DNA of 64,000 bases from Demequina rhizosphaerae (GTDB taxonomy: Bacteria; Actinomycetota; Actinomycetes; Actinomycetales; Demequinaceae), in the NCBI RefSeq assembly GCF_000971255.1, contig NZ_BBMC01000004.1:124001-188000 (forward strand), read 5' to 3'. The notes beneath the pieces were generated by a model. The model was not told the origin of the DNA, ran no database searches, and was given only the letters and a program-made list of their open reading frames with translations. Positions 1-11,138 of this stretch are shown in pieces (within the stretch, counting starts at the first letter, position 1; each line of letters begins with the position of its first letter). Position numbers and translations under genes: made by a program.

Positions 1-1290
1 CGGGACGTCGGCGGCGAGTGGCGCATCTCGGGTCTCGAGGACGGCTCGCTGCTCGCCGAGGCCACCTTCAACCGCGTCTTCCTGCCCGTCTCGCTGGTCT
101 TCGCGACCGCCGACGGGTCGACGGTGGTGCCCGAGCTGCGGTGGCTGCCGTCGACCAACGTCGCGACGTGGGCCGCGCGCGAGCTCGTCGCGGGCCCCTC
201 GCCGTGGCTCGCCAACGCGGTCACCTCGGGCTTCCCCGCCGGGTCCGCGCTCGCGGTCGACTCCGTGGTGGTGACGGACGGCGTCGCCAAGGTCCAGCTC
301 GCCTCCGAGTCGGCCGGCACGCCCGCGGAGCGCGCGCTCGCGGAGCAGCAGCTGCGGCTCACGCTCACGGCCCTGCCGGGGGTGCGCGAGGTCGAGGTGA
401 CGGTCGCCGGCGTGCCGCTCGTGGCCGAGCCGGTCGACACGCTGTCCCGCGGCCCCGTCCCCGAGGGCGTCGCGGCCGTGTTCATCGACGGCCGCCTGGG
501 CCTGTGGGACGGGGACGAGCTGTCCGTCGTGCCGGACCGCGTGGGCGCGCTGCCCGCCGGCGCCGCCGACCTCGCCACGTCCTACACGGGCGAGCGCGTC
601 GCCTTCCGCGTCGGCGAGGACCGCATCGTCGTGTCCGACGCGCTCGCCGGCGGCGTCGACACCCTCGTGCCGTACGAGGACGCCGGCCGCCCCCGCGGCG
701 AGATGGAGGTCACCACCGTCGTCGAGGGCGCGGACCTGGTCGCGCCCACGTTCGACCGCTACGGCTGGCTGTGGACCGCGGAGTCGGTCGACCCGGAGTC
801 CGTGACCGCGGTGTCCGAGGACGGCGGCGTCATGGCGCTCGACGCGCGCTGGCTCGCGGGCCGCACGGTGCAGCAGATCGTGCCGTCGCGCGACGGCGCC
901 CGCGTCCTCGTGGTGTCGCGGTCGGGCGCCCAGACGGTCGTCGAGGTCGCCGAGGTGGTGAGGTCGGAGTCGGGCGAGCCCCTCAGCATCGGAGAGCCGC
1001 TGCAGATCGGCGCGAACATCGGCACGACCGTGGACGCCATCTGGGTCGACGACTCGTCGGTGGCGCTGCTCGGGTCGTCGAGCGGCGACGAGACGGCGCC
1101 GCTGTGGATCGTCGCGGTGGGCGGCCGCACCACCGAGGATGCGGCCGTGTCCGACGCGGTCGCGATGTCGGCTCGTCACGGCGACCGGTCGATCACGCTC
1201 GTCTCGAAGGACGGGACGGTGCGCGAGCGCGCCGGCACCGGCTGGTCCGCGGTCGCCTCAGGGGTCGACGACCTCGCGTACGCGGGCTGA
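1..1290 (+). CDS. lpqB: Lipoprotein LpqB, 3' part
   Basis: The reading frame is open from the first base and ends at a TGA, so the N-terminus with signal peptide and lipobox lies outside the window. The first ~130 residues match a GerMN domain (a WLP...ARELVAGPS stretch and a ...LTLTALPGVREVEV repeat), followed by the beta-propeller-like LpqB C-terminal region. LpqB is the surface lipoprotein that modulates the MtrAB two-component system; mtrAB normally lies just upstream, and comF, hpf and secA follow here as expected. Identification is firm from the domain pattern and gene order. Confidence 0.9.
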   Translation, partial: RDVGGEWRISGLEDGSLLAEATFNRVFLPVSLVFATADGSTVVPELRWLPSTNVATWAARELVAGPSPWLANAVTSGFPAGSALAVDSVVVTDGVAKVQLASESAGTPAERALAEQQLRLTLTALPGVREVEVTVAGVPLVAEPVDTLSRGPVPEGVAAVFIDGRLGLWDGDELSVVPDRVGALPAGAADLATSYTGERVAFRVGEDRIVVSDALAGGVDTLVPYEDAGRPRGEMEVTTVVEGADLVAPTFDRYGWLWTAESVDPESVTAVSEDGGVMALDARWLAGRTVQQIVPSRDGARVLVVSRSGAQTVVEVAEVVRSESGEPLSIGEPLQIGANIGTTVDAIWVDDSSVALLGSSSGDETAPLWIVAVGGRTTEDAAVSDAVAMSARHGDRSITLVSKDGTVRERAGTGWSAVASGVDDLAYAG

Positions 1291-1356
1291 GCCCGGGGCC
1301 GGTGTCCCCGGCACCGCCGGGCATCCGCATCGTCGCCGCGCGCGGGGACGAGGCGC

Positions 1357-2136
1357 ATGCCCGCTCCCGCCGTGCCCGAGCCTGGTCCCGTGGAGGGTCC
1401 CGGACCGCTCGCGCGCCTCGCGCGGCTCGTCGTGCCCGTCGCGTGCCCCGGCTGCGGGCTCGACGACGTGCCGTGGTGCGAGGCGTGCGAGGCGCCGTGG
1501 TGGGAACCGCCGCTGCGGTGCGAGACGGGGGCGCCGCGTCTCGACGGCCTCACGCCGCCGCTGCCGGTGTGGTCGGTCGCGGAGCTCGACGGTGCCGCGC
1601 ACGGGGTCGTCGCCGCGTGGAAGGACGCGGGGCGGCGGGACCTGGGCGCGCTGCTGGGCCCCGCCCTCGAACGTGCCGCGGCCGCCGTCGCCCCGGCGCT
1701 CGGGCCCGCCGTCGCCTCGGCCCCGGTCGCGGTGGTGCCGTGCCCGGCGCGCGCCGCGCACACGCGGCGGCGGGGCGTCGACCTGCCGCTCCTGCTCGCC
1801 CGCGCCGCGGCCGCCGGCCTCGCGACGGGCGGGGTCGCGGCGGAGGCGGTCGACGCGCTGCTGCCCGCCCGGGGCGCGTCGCGCGGCGCGGGGGACCGCG
1901 GGAGATGGCGCGCGGGCGCGGGCCGCGTGCGCGCATCCGTGGCGCGCCGCGGCGGGCCTCGGCCCGCGCTCCTCGTCGACGACGTGGTCACCACCGGGGC
2001 GACGCTGGCCCGCGCCGCGGGCGCCCTGAGGGGCTCCCCGCTGGTGCCCGTCGGGGCGCTCGTCCTGGCATCGGCCCCGGCACCTGGGGAAGTGCTGAGA
2101 GTCCGTCCCGCAAGCCCGTCCGGCGCGCTAGGGTAG
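1357..2136 (+). CDS. comF: ComF family phosphoribosyltransferase-like protein
   Basis: A 259-residue protein. It has an N-terminal CxxC...CxxC zinc-finger-like segment (ACPGCGLDDVPWCEAC, about residues 30-45) and a C-terminal PRPP-binding motif (LLVDDVVTTGATL, about residues 208-220). This is the ComF layout. ComF proteins are linked to DNA uptake in competent bacteria, but the actinobacterial role is unclear. It lies 66 bp after lpqB and upstream of hpf, the conserved order. The ATG is preceded by a G-rich GGGGACGAGG stretch. Confidence 0.85.
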   Translation: MPAPAVPEPGPVEGPGPLARLARLVVPVACPGCGLDDVPWCEACEAPWWEPPLRCETGAPRLDGLTPPLPVWSVAELDGAAHGVVAAWKDAGRRDLGALLGPALERAAAAVAPALGPAVASAPVAVVPCPARAAHTRRRGVDLPLLLARAAAAGLATGGVAAEAVDALLPARGASRGAGDRGRWRAGAGRVRASVARRGGPRPALLVDDVVTTGATLARAAGALRGSPLVPVGALVLASAPAPGEVLRVRPASPSGALG

Positions 2137-2263
2137 GAGGTCCAGGACGACGAAGAACGTCGGACACCTTCCAGGCGAGGAGGTGATGCACCAGGCGCGA
2201 CAAGCGCCGACCCCTTGCCCCTGGCCCCTGCGGGGCCCCAGCGACAGTGAAGGAGTTTTCGTC

Positions 2264-2911
2264 ATGGACATCGCCATCGTGGGACGTCACACCAAGGTCT
2301 CCGAGGACATGCGGCAGAGGATCTTCGAGAAGATGGAGAAGGTCGAGGCCCTGGCCCCTCGCGCGACCCGAGCGGACGTTCATGTGGTCCATGAGAGGAA
2401 TCCCAAGCACGCCAACGACCGCGAGCGCGTCGAGATCACGGTGCGCGGACGTGGAGTCGTGCGCGCCGAGGCGGCTGCCGAGGACCGGTTCGTCGCGCTC
2501 GACGGCGCGATGCAGAAGCTGATCGAGCAGCTGCGCAAGCTCCACGAGCGCAAGGCCCACCGTCACCAGGGCAAGAGCGGGCTGCACACGGTGCCCGCGC
2601 CCGAGCCGGTGGAGGACGCCGTGGACGACCGCGCATCCAGCGTCGAGGCGTGGGAGGGTGCGCCGGAGGGCTCGCACCGCGAGATCCCCATCGACGGCAC
2701 GCCGATCGTCATCCGGTCCAAGACCCACGCGGCCACGCCGATGACGGTCGCGGACGCGCTCGACCAGATGGAGCTCGTCGGCCACGACTTCTTCCTCTTC
2801 CACGACGTCGACTCCGGCCTCGCGTCCGCGGTGTACCGCCGGCGCGGCTGGACGTACGGCGTGATCCACCTCGAGCAGGCGGCGGCCGAGGAGGCCCGCG
2901 AGACCGCCTGA
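2264..2911 (+). CDS. hpf: Long-form ribosome hibernation-promoting factor HPF
   Basis: A 215-residue protein with an N-terminal S30AE/YfiA domain (starts MDIAIVGRHTKVSED, about residues 1-95), a linker, and a C-terminal dimerisation domain (from about residue 155, with TPMTVADALDQMELVGHDFFLF). Long HPF dimerises 70S ribosomes during stasis. The ATG at 2264 has an AAGGAG ribosome site at about 2250-2255 and gives the standard family N-terminus. An in-frame ATG at 2186 behind a GAGGAGGTG site would add 26 residues. The 5' region holds a short CCCCTGCGGGGCCCC hairpin. Confidence 0.93.
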   Translation: MDIAIVGRHTKVSEDMRQRIFEKMEKVEALAPRATRADVHVVHERNPKHANDRERVEITVRGRGVVRAEAAAEDRFVALDGAMQKLIEQLRKLHERKAHRHQGKSGLHTVPAPEPVEDAVDDRASSVEAWEGAPEGSHREIPIDGTPIVIRSKTHAATPMTVADALDQMELVGHDFFLFHDVDSGLASAVYRRRGWTYGVIHLEQAAAEEARETA

Positions 2912-2921
2912 TCCCTGTCGC

Positions 2922-2964
2922 GGCGGGGCTGCAACCGGATAGATTTCCCGGGTGCAGCCCCGCC
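2922..2964. promoter_or_regulatory. 12-bp inverted repeat spanning the promoter and start of the EamA gene
   Basis: GGCGGGGCTGCA at 2922-2933 is an exact inverted match to TGCAGCCCCGCC at 2953-2964, with a 19-nt spacer. The spacer contains a TAGATT -10-like hexamer (2940-2945), and the GTG start at 2952 lies at the edge of the right arm. It could be the hpf terminator, an operator, or an RNA hairpin that hides the start codon. There is no T-run, which weakens the terminator reading. Confidence 0.5.
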
Positions 2965-3842
2965 ATTTCATGTCCGTCGTGCTCGCGGCGACCCTGTGGG
3001 GCACGGGCGGCTTCCTGGGGACGCTGCTGGCGGACGCCAGCGACGTCCCGCCGGCCTCGGTCGCGATGTGGCGCATGGTCATCGCGGGCGTCGTCCTCAC
3101 CGTCTGGCTCGCGGCGCGCGGGTCGGTCGGGTTGCGCAGCCTCGACCGGGCGATGGTCGTGCGGATCCTCGCGACGGGCTCGCTCACCGCGGCCTTCGAG
3201 GTGCTCTACTTCACCGGCATCGCGCTCGCGGGCGTGGGCCTCGCGACGCTCGTCACCATCGGATCCGCGCCGGCCTGGGTCGCGCTGTGGGACTGGTGGC
3301 GCCACGGCGACCGGCCGGACGCGCGCCGCGTGCTCGCGCTCGTGCTGGCCCTCGGCGGCCTCGCGCTGCTGCTGGGCTCCTCGCTCACGGCGGGCGACCG
3401 CGCGCTGCTCGGCACGTGCGTGGCCGTCGTCACCGGCGCGGTGTTCGCGGGCGTCACCGTCGTCAACCGCACGCCGGTGCCGGGCCTGGGCGCGGCCCGC
3501 CTCACCGCGCTGTCCTTCACCGCGGGCGGCCTGCTGCTCGTGCCCGTCGCGCTCGTGCTCGGCTGGGGCGCGCCGTCCGGCGCCGCGTCGTGGGGGATCG
3601 CCGTCGCCCTGGGCGTCGTGTCGACAGCGCTCGCGTACCTCGCGTTCCTCTCGGGCCTCGCGACCGTGCCCCCGTTCGTCGCGACCGTCGTGAGCCTGCT
3701 CGAGCCGCTCGTCGCCGCCATCCTGGGCGCGCTCGTGCTGGGGGAGAGGCTCGGCTGGGGCGGCATCGTCGGCGGCGCGGTGCTCGGGAGCGCGGTGGTG
3801 CTGTTGCGCCCACAGCGAGACGAGCCGGAGAGCATCCATTGA
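2952..3842 (+). CDS. EamA/DMT-family transporter
   Basis: A 296-residue, very hydrophobic protein with about ten predicted membrane segments in two repeats, typical of drug/metabolite transporters of the EamA family. The start [21 protein letters not shown] leads into the first helix. The last helix pair contains the family signature ([22 protein letters not shown]). The substrate cannot be told from sequence. The GTG at 2952 sits 6 nt after TAGATT, so it may be leaderless; an in-frame ATG at 2970 is the alternative. Confidence 0.85.
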   Translation: MQPRHFMSVVLAATLWGTGGFLGTLLADASDVPPASVAMWRMVIAGVVLTVWLAARGSVGLRSLDRAMVVRILATGSLTAAFEVLYFTGIALAGVGLATLVTIGSAPAWVALWDWWRHGDRPDARRVLALVLALGGLALLLGSSLTAGDRALLGTCVAVVTGAVFAGVTVVNRTPVPGLGAARLTALSFTAGGLLLVPVALVLGWGAPSGAASWGIAVALGVVSTALAYLAFLSGLATVPPFVATVVSLLEPLVAAILGALVLGERLGWGGIVGGAVLGSAVVLLRPQRDEPESIH

Positions 3843-3888
3843 CCGCCTACGATGGTCGGGGACTGTACAGGCTTTCGAGGAGCGCAAC

Positions 3889-6774
<2,886 letters not shown>

Positions 6775-6792
6775 GCCACCGCGACCCCGCGA

Positions 6793-6823
6793 CGAGGGCG
6801 GCACCCGGCGGGTGCCGCCCTCG
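6793..6823. terminator. Bidirectional stem-loop between secA and the Rv3235-family gene
   Basis: A 14-bp perfect stem (CGAGGGCGGCACCC at 6793-6806 with its complement at 6810-6823) with a 3-nt loop, between convergent genes. There is no clear T-run, as is common in high-GC actinobacteria. Confidence 0.8.
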
Positions 6824-6846
6824 CGCGCGTCCGGGGCGCTCGCCCG

Positions 6847-7239
6847 TCAGCCGATGTCGAGCACGGTGATGACCCAGCGGCCCGCGCGGTCCTCGAGCCG
6901 CAGCGCGACCGCGTGCGACATCCCGGCGATCTGGGCGACCGCGGCGATCTCCGCGGCGTCGCGGGACACCCGGCATGCGCGCGCCCGGAGGATCCGCGCC
7001 CCCGCGCCGCCGTCCCGGCCCGCGCGGCGCGCGAGCGAGTGCTGGCGGGCCAGCCGCTCGCGCACCTCCGGCGTGATCCACCGCAGCAGCGAGTCGAGCC
7101 CGTCGCCGCCGTGGACCACCTCGATCGCGGTGAGCGCGACGGTGCAGGCCAGCGGCGTCGGGTCCCCGAGCGTCGCGCGCGGGCGGCCGTAGACGTCGCG
7201 GCGGGCCGGGCGGGGCGACCACGCGGGCTCGGCGCTCAC
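6847..7239 (-). CDS. Rv3235-family protein (DUF6459)
   Basis: A 130-residue protein starting at GTG 7239; the GTGA overlaps the stop of the upstream LysM gene, so the two are translationally coupled. The C-terminal half (LRLEDRAGRWVITVLDIG at the end) matches the small conserved actinobacterial Rv3235 family found near secA. The function is unknown. A longer frame extends upstream but overlaps the LysM gene and is a shadow. Confidence 0.75.
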   Translation of the reverse strand: MSAEPAWSPRPARRDVYGRPRATLGDPTPLACTVALTAIEVVHGGDGLDSLLRWITPEVRERLARQHSLARRAGRDGGAGARILRARACRVSRDAAEIAAVAQIAGMSHAVALRLEDRAGRWVITVLDIG

Positions 7240-7958
7240 CGCGCGTCCCCGGCGAGCGCGGCGGGGAGCGCGAGGCGCAGCCCGGGATGGATGAGGTCCG
7301 GGTCCGAGCCGACGGTGTCGCGGTTCGCCGCGTACAGGCGGGGCCACGCGTCCGCGACCTCCGCGGCGCCGGCGGTCGCGCCGAGCGCCTCGGCCGTGAT
7401 CGACCACAGCGACTCTCCCGGCTCGACCACATGGACGCGGGGCCCGCTCCCGGTGTCCGCGCGCGTCTCCTCGGCGGGGACGATGCGCGCGGGGCTCGGC
7501 GCCCGTGTCGCCGGGGCCCACGGCACGGAGACAGGCGCGGGGTCCGCGGGCAGCCATCCCGCCGACGGCGGCGGCTCGTCGGCGTGGGCCGCGCCCGCGC
7601 CGAGCAGGGACGCGGCGAGACCGGCGGCGACGCCGCGCGCGAGCCGACCGGTCCAGGCGGGTGCGGAGGCGCCGCGTGCCCGGGCCGCGAGGGCGGCGGC
7701 GACCTCGACGAGGAAGCGCAGCGCGATCGCCGCGGCCGCGATCCCGGCGCAGGCGAGGACCGCGTCGGCGGCCGTCCACACGCGCCAGTCGACCGCCGCG
7801 GCCGTGCGCCACGCGAGCGCGGCGGCGCCGCCGCCCGTCCCCGCCGCGGCGAGGGTGGCGACCGCGGCCCTCGCGGATGCTCCCGCCGGTCTCCGCGCTC
7901 TCGCCACGCGCGCCGCGCGCCCGCCCGGCCGCCGCATCGTCCCCGCCGCTCCGCCCAT
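7236..7958 (-). CDS. Membrane-anchored LysM-domain protein
   Basis: A 240-residue protein. The N-terminal part is Ala-rich and hydrophobic, with two or three membrane segments and a possible cleavage site before ADEPPP (about residue 125). The C-terminus carries a LysM peptidoglycan-binding domain (VHVVEPGESLWSITAEALG ... IHPGLRLALP). It probably docks on the cell wall. ATG 7958 was chosen; GTG 7961, one codon earlier, is an alternative. Upstream lie four 10-bp direct repeats (7971-8010) that may bind a regulator. Confidence 0.75.
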   Translation of the reverse strand: MGGAAGTMRRPGGRAARVARARRPAGASARAAVATLAAAGTGGGAAALAWRTAAAVDWRVWTAADAVLACAGIAAAAIALRFLVEVAAALAARARGASAPAWTGRLARGVAAGLAASLLGAGAAHADEPPPSAGWLPADPAPVSVPWAPATRAPSPARIVPAEETRADTGSGPRVHVVEPGESLWSITAEALGATAGAAEVADAWPRLYAANRDTVGSDPDLIHPGLRLALPAALAGDAR

Positions 7959-7970
7959 CACAAGCCCCCG

Positions 7971-8010
7971 TTTGATGTCGTTTGATGCTGTTTGGTATCT
8001 TCTGATGTAG
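7971..8010. promoter_or_regulatory. Four helically phased 10-bp direct repeats, candidate BldC/MerR-type operator
   Basis: Four contiguous decamers, TTTGATGTCG, TTTGATGCTG, TTTGGTATCT and TCTGATGTAG, fill 7971-8010. They form an AT-rich patch in the divergent region between the LysM gene (-) and the 8075 gene (+). A 10-bp period puts every unit on one helical face. BldC-type proteins are known to bind AT-rich direct repeats cooperatively, and a BldC-like gene lies at 8585-8797. Confidence 0.55.
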
Positions 8011-8074
8011 TCCGTCGCGTCCGTTTTGTCCACCCGGGATTCCCGCCTGTGGAGGCGGCGGCTAGCGTGACGGC

Positions 8075-8581
8075 ATGCGCTGGGAGCTGCTGTTCGCGGA
8101 CCTCGAGTCGAGGCTCGAGGCCGAGGAGCGCGCCGAGGTCGAGGCGGAGATCGCCAAGCGGACGCGCGATGAGCGGGCCGCGGTGACGCTCGCCGGGCGG
8201 CTCGCGGCGCACGCCGGCGGGCGCGTGGCCCTCGTGCTGCGCGGCGGAGGCCGCGTGGCGGGAGCCGTCGCGGACCTCGCGGGAGCGTGGGTGCTGCTCG
8301 ACACGGCCGAGGGTCAGGCGGTGGTGCCGCTCACGGCGGTGGCGGCGCTCGACGGGCTGGGCCACGGCTCCGCTCCGCTGACCGAGGTGCGGCGCCGCCT
8401 CACCCTCGCCTCGGCGCTGCGCGAGCTCGCGGACTCGGGGCTGCCGGTCGCCGTCGAGACGGACGGCGGCACGTGGCGCGGGGTCATCCGCGCGGTGGGC
8501 GCGGACCACCTCGACCTCGATGCTGGCGGCGTGGCGCGGACCGTGCCGCTCGGCGCCCTGCTGGCGGTGCGGGCGGGCTGA
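8075..8581 (+). CDS. Conserved hypothetical protein
   Basis: A 168-residue protein I do not recognise by function. It starts MRWELLFADLESRLEAEERAE with an acidic helical N-terminus, followed by repeated beta-rich segments (VALVLRGGGRVAGAV and VAVETDGGTWRGVIRAVG) that could be two small SH3/Sm-like barrels. TAGCGT at 8063-8068 sits 6 nt before the ATG, suggesting a leaderless transcript. It converges on the BldC-like gene with a 3-nt gap. Similar proteins occur near secA in Micrococcales (recollection, not searched). Confidence 0.7.
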   Translation: MRWELLFADLESRLEAEERAEVEAEIAKRTRDERAAVTLAGRLAAHAGGRVALVLRGGGRVAGAVADLAGAWVLLDTAEGQAVVPLTAVAALDGLGHGSAPLTEVRRRLTLASALRELADSGLPVAVETDGGTWRGVIRAVGADHLDLDAGGVARTVPLGALLAVRAG

Positions 8582-8584
8582 CCC

Positions 8585-8797
8585 TCAGCGGGCGTCGCGC
8601 TCCTTGAGGTGCTCGCGGGCGAGCGCGTACTGGCGGGCGATGTAGCCCTCGAGCTCGCTCTCCTCGACGCGCCACTGGCCGCGGCCGCCCACCTGGATCG
8701 CGGGCAGGTCGCCCGAGCGGACGAGCGCATACGCCTGCTGCGAGGAGATGTTGAGGATCTCCTGGACGTCGCTCAGCTTGAGGAACCGCGGTGGCAC
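8585..8797 (-). CDS. BldC-like / excisionase-type helix-turn-helix protein
   Basis: A 70-residue DNA-binding protein made almost entirely of a MerR/excisionase HTH (FLKLSDVQEILNISSQQAYAL, then a wing with the conserved WRVEESELEGYI). Size and fold match the BldC-like family of actinobacterial transcription regulators. The GTG at 8797 gives the compact domain and sits 7 nt after a CACAAT -10-like hexamer. The longer upstream frame has no supporting signal. Targets are unknown; the direct repeats at 7971-8010 are an obvious candidate. Confidence 0.85.
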   Translation of the reverse strand: MPPRFLKLSDVQEILNISSQQAYALVRSGDLPAIQVGGRGQWRVEESELEGYIARQYALAREHLKERDAR

Positions 8798-8900
8798 CCG
8801 GCCATTGTGACACGGCGCCGCCGCGCGTGCCCGCTGTCCACAGCTCTTCCCGTGCAGGGGTCGCACCAGGCATGATGTCTCCATCCGGCGGCTGTGGGGG

Positions 8901-9509
8901 GTGCCGATGGGCGACGATGTTCAGGCGGTGGCGGCGCGTCTGCGGCCGCCCGGGTGGCGCGACCCGCGCCTCGTGGTGGGTGTGCTGCTCATCGTGATCG
9001 CCGTCGTGGGGGTCGCGGCCGCGTTGCGGGCCGCCGACCGCACGACGCCCGTCTACGCGGCCGCCGACGCCCTCGCGCCGGGCACGGTGCTCGACGAGTC
9101 CAACCTGCTGATCGCGCACGTGCGGGTGGGCGACGGCTACCTCGCGGCGCCCGCGGACGCGCCCTTCGGACGGGTGCTCACGCGCGCAGTCGGGGACGGC
9201 GAGCTCGTCCCGGCCAGCGCCGTCGCGACGCGGGAGGACTTCGACGGCCGTCCGGTCGCGGTGATCGCCTCCGCGCCGGTCGCGGACGGCGTGGAGGCCG
9301 GCGCGGTCGTCGACGTGTGGGTCACGCCCGAGGACGGCTCCTCGACACGGGTGGGCGAGGCGCTGGCGGTGGCGGCGGTCGAGCGCGACGAGGGCTCGTT
9401 CGGGCTCGGCGGCGAGACCGTCTACGTCGTGGTGCCGGGCGACGAGGTCGGCGCCCTCCTCGACGCGCTGGCGGCCGCGGCCGAGGTCGCGGTCGTGGGG
9501 ATCGGGTGA
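8901..9509 (+). CDS. SAF-domain protein, RcpC/CpaB-like
   Basis: A 202-residue protein with one N-terminal membrane helix (LVVGVLLIVIAVVGVAAALRAA, about residues 24-45) and an outside SAF domain (YAAADALAPGTVLDESNLL ... LTRAVGDGELVPASAV). This resembles CpaB/RcpC of Flp pilus systems. It overlaps the next CpaE-like gene by GTGA. GTG 8901 or ATG 8907 could be the start. No other tad/flp gene is visible nearby, so a pilus role is only inferred. Confidence 0.75.
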   Translation: MPMGDDVQAVAARLRPPGWRDPRLVVGVLLIVIAVVGVAAALRAADRTTPVYAAADALAPGTVLDESNLLIAHVRVGDGYLAAPADAPFGRVLTRAVGDGELVPASAVATREDFDGRPVAVIASAPVADGVEAGAVVDVWVTPEDGSSTRVGEALAVAAVERDEGSFGLGGETVYVVVPGDEVGALLDALAAAAEVAVVGIG

Positions 9510-10681
9510 GCGCGCCGCTCGGCGTCATCGTCGCCGTGCGCGGTGACGGCGAGGCCGCGGTCGTCGCGGAGGTCGACGCGCACCCGAGGCTCGCCGTGGT
9601 GCGCCGCTGCGCGGACCTCGCGGAGGCCGTCGCGGTCGCGCGCGCCGGGCTCGGCTCCGTCGTCGTGCTGTCGGAGCAGCCGCACCTCGACGCGGACGCT
9701 GTGGCGGCGATCCGTGCGGCGGGCGCGGGCCTCGTCGGGGTGGCCGACGGCGCCGCGCCGCGCCTCGAGGCGCTCGGGGTCCCGCTCGCGCGCGCCGGGC
9801 TCGCCGAGGCGGTGCTCGCCGCGGTCGACCGGCCGGCGCCGGACTTCGCGCCGCCGCCCGAGCGGGGCCCGGGCGCCGTGATCGCGGTGTGGGGCACGGG
9901 CGGCGCGCCCGGCCGCACCACCGTCGCCGTCAACCTCGCGGCCGAGTCGGCCCTCGCGGGGCACCGCACCGTGCTGGTCGACCTCGACACCTACGGCGCG
10001 TCGGTGGCCACCGCGGTGGGGCTCGCGGACGAGGCCCCCGGGATCGCCGCGGTGGCACGGTCCGCCGCGCGCGGCGAGGACGCGGCCGCGCTGCTCGCGC
10101 GCCACGCGGTCGAGGTCGCGCCGCGCCTGCGTGTCGTCACGGGCCTCACGCGGGCCGCGCGCTGGCCCGAGGTGACCGCCCCCGCTCTCGAGCGGCTGTG
10201 GCCCGCGCTGCGGGCGCAGGCCGACGTCGTCGTCCTCGACCTCGCCGCCCCCGCCGAGGACGGCGGCGCGCACGCTCCGGGCCCGCGCCGCGACGGCGCG
10301 ACGCTCGCTGGCCTCGCCGAGGCGGACGCGGTCGTCGCCGTCGGGGGAGCGGAGCCGCACCAGCTCGTGCGCCTCGTGCACGCGCTGCTCGACCTCGACG
10401 GCCCCGCGCCGGTGGTGGCGGTCAACCGCATCCGCGCGTCGGTGGCCGGGGCGCGGCCGGAGGACGCGATCGCCGCCGCGCTCGGACGCCACGCGGGCGT
10501 CACCGAGGTGTGGCCGCTGCCGTGGGACCTGAGGGCCTGCGACGCGGCCGCGCGCGACGGCCGCACCCTCGCCGAGGTCGCGCCGCGGTCGCCGCTGAGG
10601 AGGGCGATCGCGTCGATGGCGGAGGTGGTGATCGCCGCCGCGCGCGCCGCGCGTGGTGAGCCCGCGACGGTGACAGACTGA
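9506..10681 (+). CDS. CpaE-like ParA/MinD-family ATPase
   Basis: A 391-residue protein. The first ~120 residues look like a degenerate receiver-type domain (VVLSEQPHLDADAVAAIRAAG...). The rest is a MinD/ParA ATPase with a deviant Walker A (GTGGAPGRTTVAVNLA, about residues 131-146) and the LVDLDTYG switch I region. The architecture matches CpaE, which localises Flp-pilus machinery. The GTG start overlaps the SAF gene stop (GTGA). The Walker lysine is replaced by Arg, as in other actinobacterial CpaE-like proteins I recall. Confidence 0.78.
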   Translation: MSAPLGVIVAVRGDGEAAVVAEVDAHPRLAVVRRCADLAEAVAVARAGLGSVVVLSEQPHLDADAVAAIRAAGAGLVGVADGAAPRLEALGVPLARAGLAEAVLAAVDRPAPDFAPPPERGPGAVIAVWGTGGAPGRTTVAVNLAAESALAGHRTVLVDLDTYGASVATAVGLADEAPGIAAVARSAARGEDAAALLARHAVEVAPRLRVVTGLTRAARWPEVTAPALERLWPALRAQADVVVLDLAAPAEDGGAHAPGPRRDGATLAGLAEADAVVAVGGAEPHQLVRLVHALLDLDGPAPVVAVNRIRASVAGARPEDAIAAALGRHAGVTEVWPLPWDLRACDAAARDGRTLAEVAPRSPLRRAIASMAEVVIAAARAARGEPATVTD

Positions 10682-10685
10682 GGCC

Positions 10686-11126
10686 ATGCGCGTGTACATC
10701 CCCGCCACCGTCGACGATCTCCCTCGCTGCGCGGACGGGCTGTGGGAGCCGCCGCTCGCCTACGCCGTGACGGAGCGCCTGCTCGCGCTCGTCGACTCCG
10801 ATGACGCGGACGAGCTCGCGGAGATCGCCCGCGACGTCGCCGCGCGCGCCTCGGTGATCGACGTCGGCTCGCCGCTGCGGGTGGTCGTCGTCGCCGAGCT
10901 CACGCGCCCCGAGTGCGACGCGGACCCCGACGTCCACCCGGCCGCGGTCCGCGTGCAGGGCCGGATCCCCGCCTCGGCGATCGCGTGCGCGTTCGTCGAC
11001 GAGCCGGACGCGGCCGACGACGTGCGCGCGGCCCGCGCGGGCGACGAGGACGCGCTCGACCGGCTCGACGACCACGACATGCTCTGGTACGACGCGTCCG
11101 AGCTCTCGCACGTGCCCGTGGGGTAG
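10686..11126 (+). CDS. DUF6912 family protein
   Basis: A 146-residue acidic protein starting MRVYIPATVDDLP, with the conserved start and the middle segment SPLRVVVVAELTRPEC seen in a widespread uncharacterised actinobacterial family. No catalytic motif is evident. It starts 4 nt after the CpaE-like gene and converges on hisN with a 12-nt gap. Confidence 0.7.
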   Translation: MRVYIPATVDDLPRCADGLWEPPLAYAVTERLLALVDSDDADELAEIARDVAARASVIDVGSPLRVVVVAELTRPECDADPDVHPAAVRVQGRIPASAIACAFVDEPDAADDVRAARAGDEDALDRLDDHDMLWYDASELSHVPVG

Positions 11127-11138
11127 GCGCGGGTCAGG

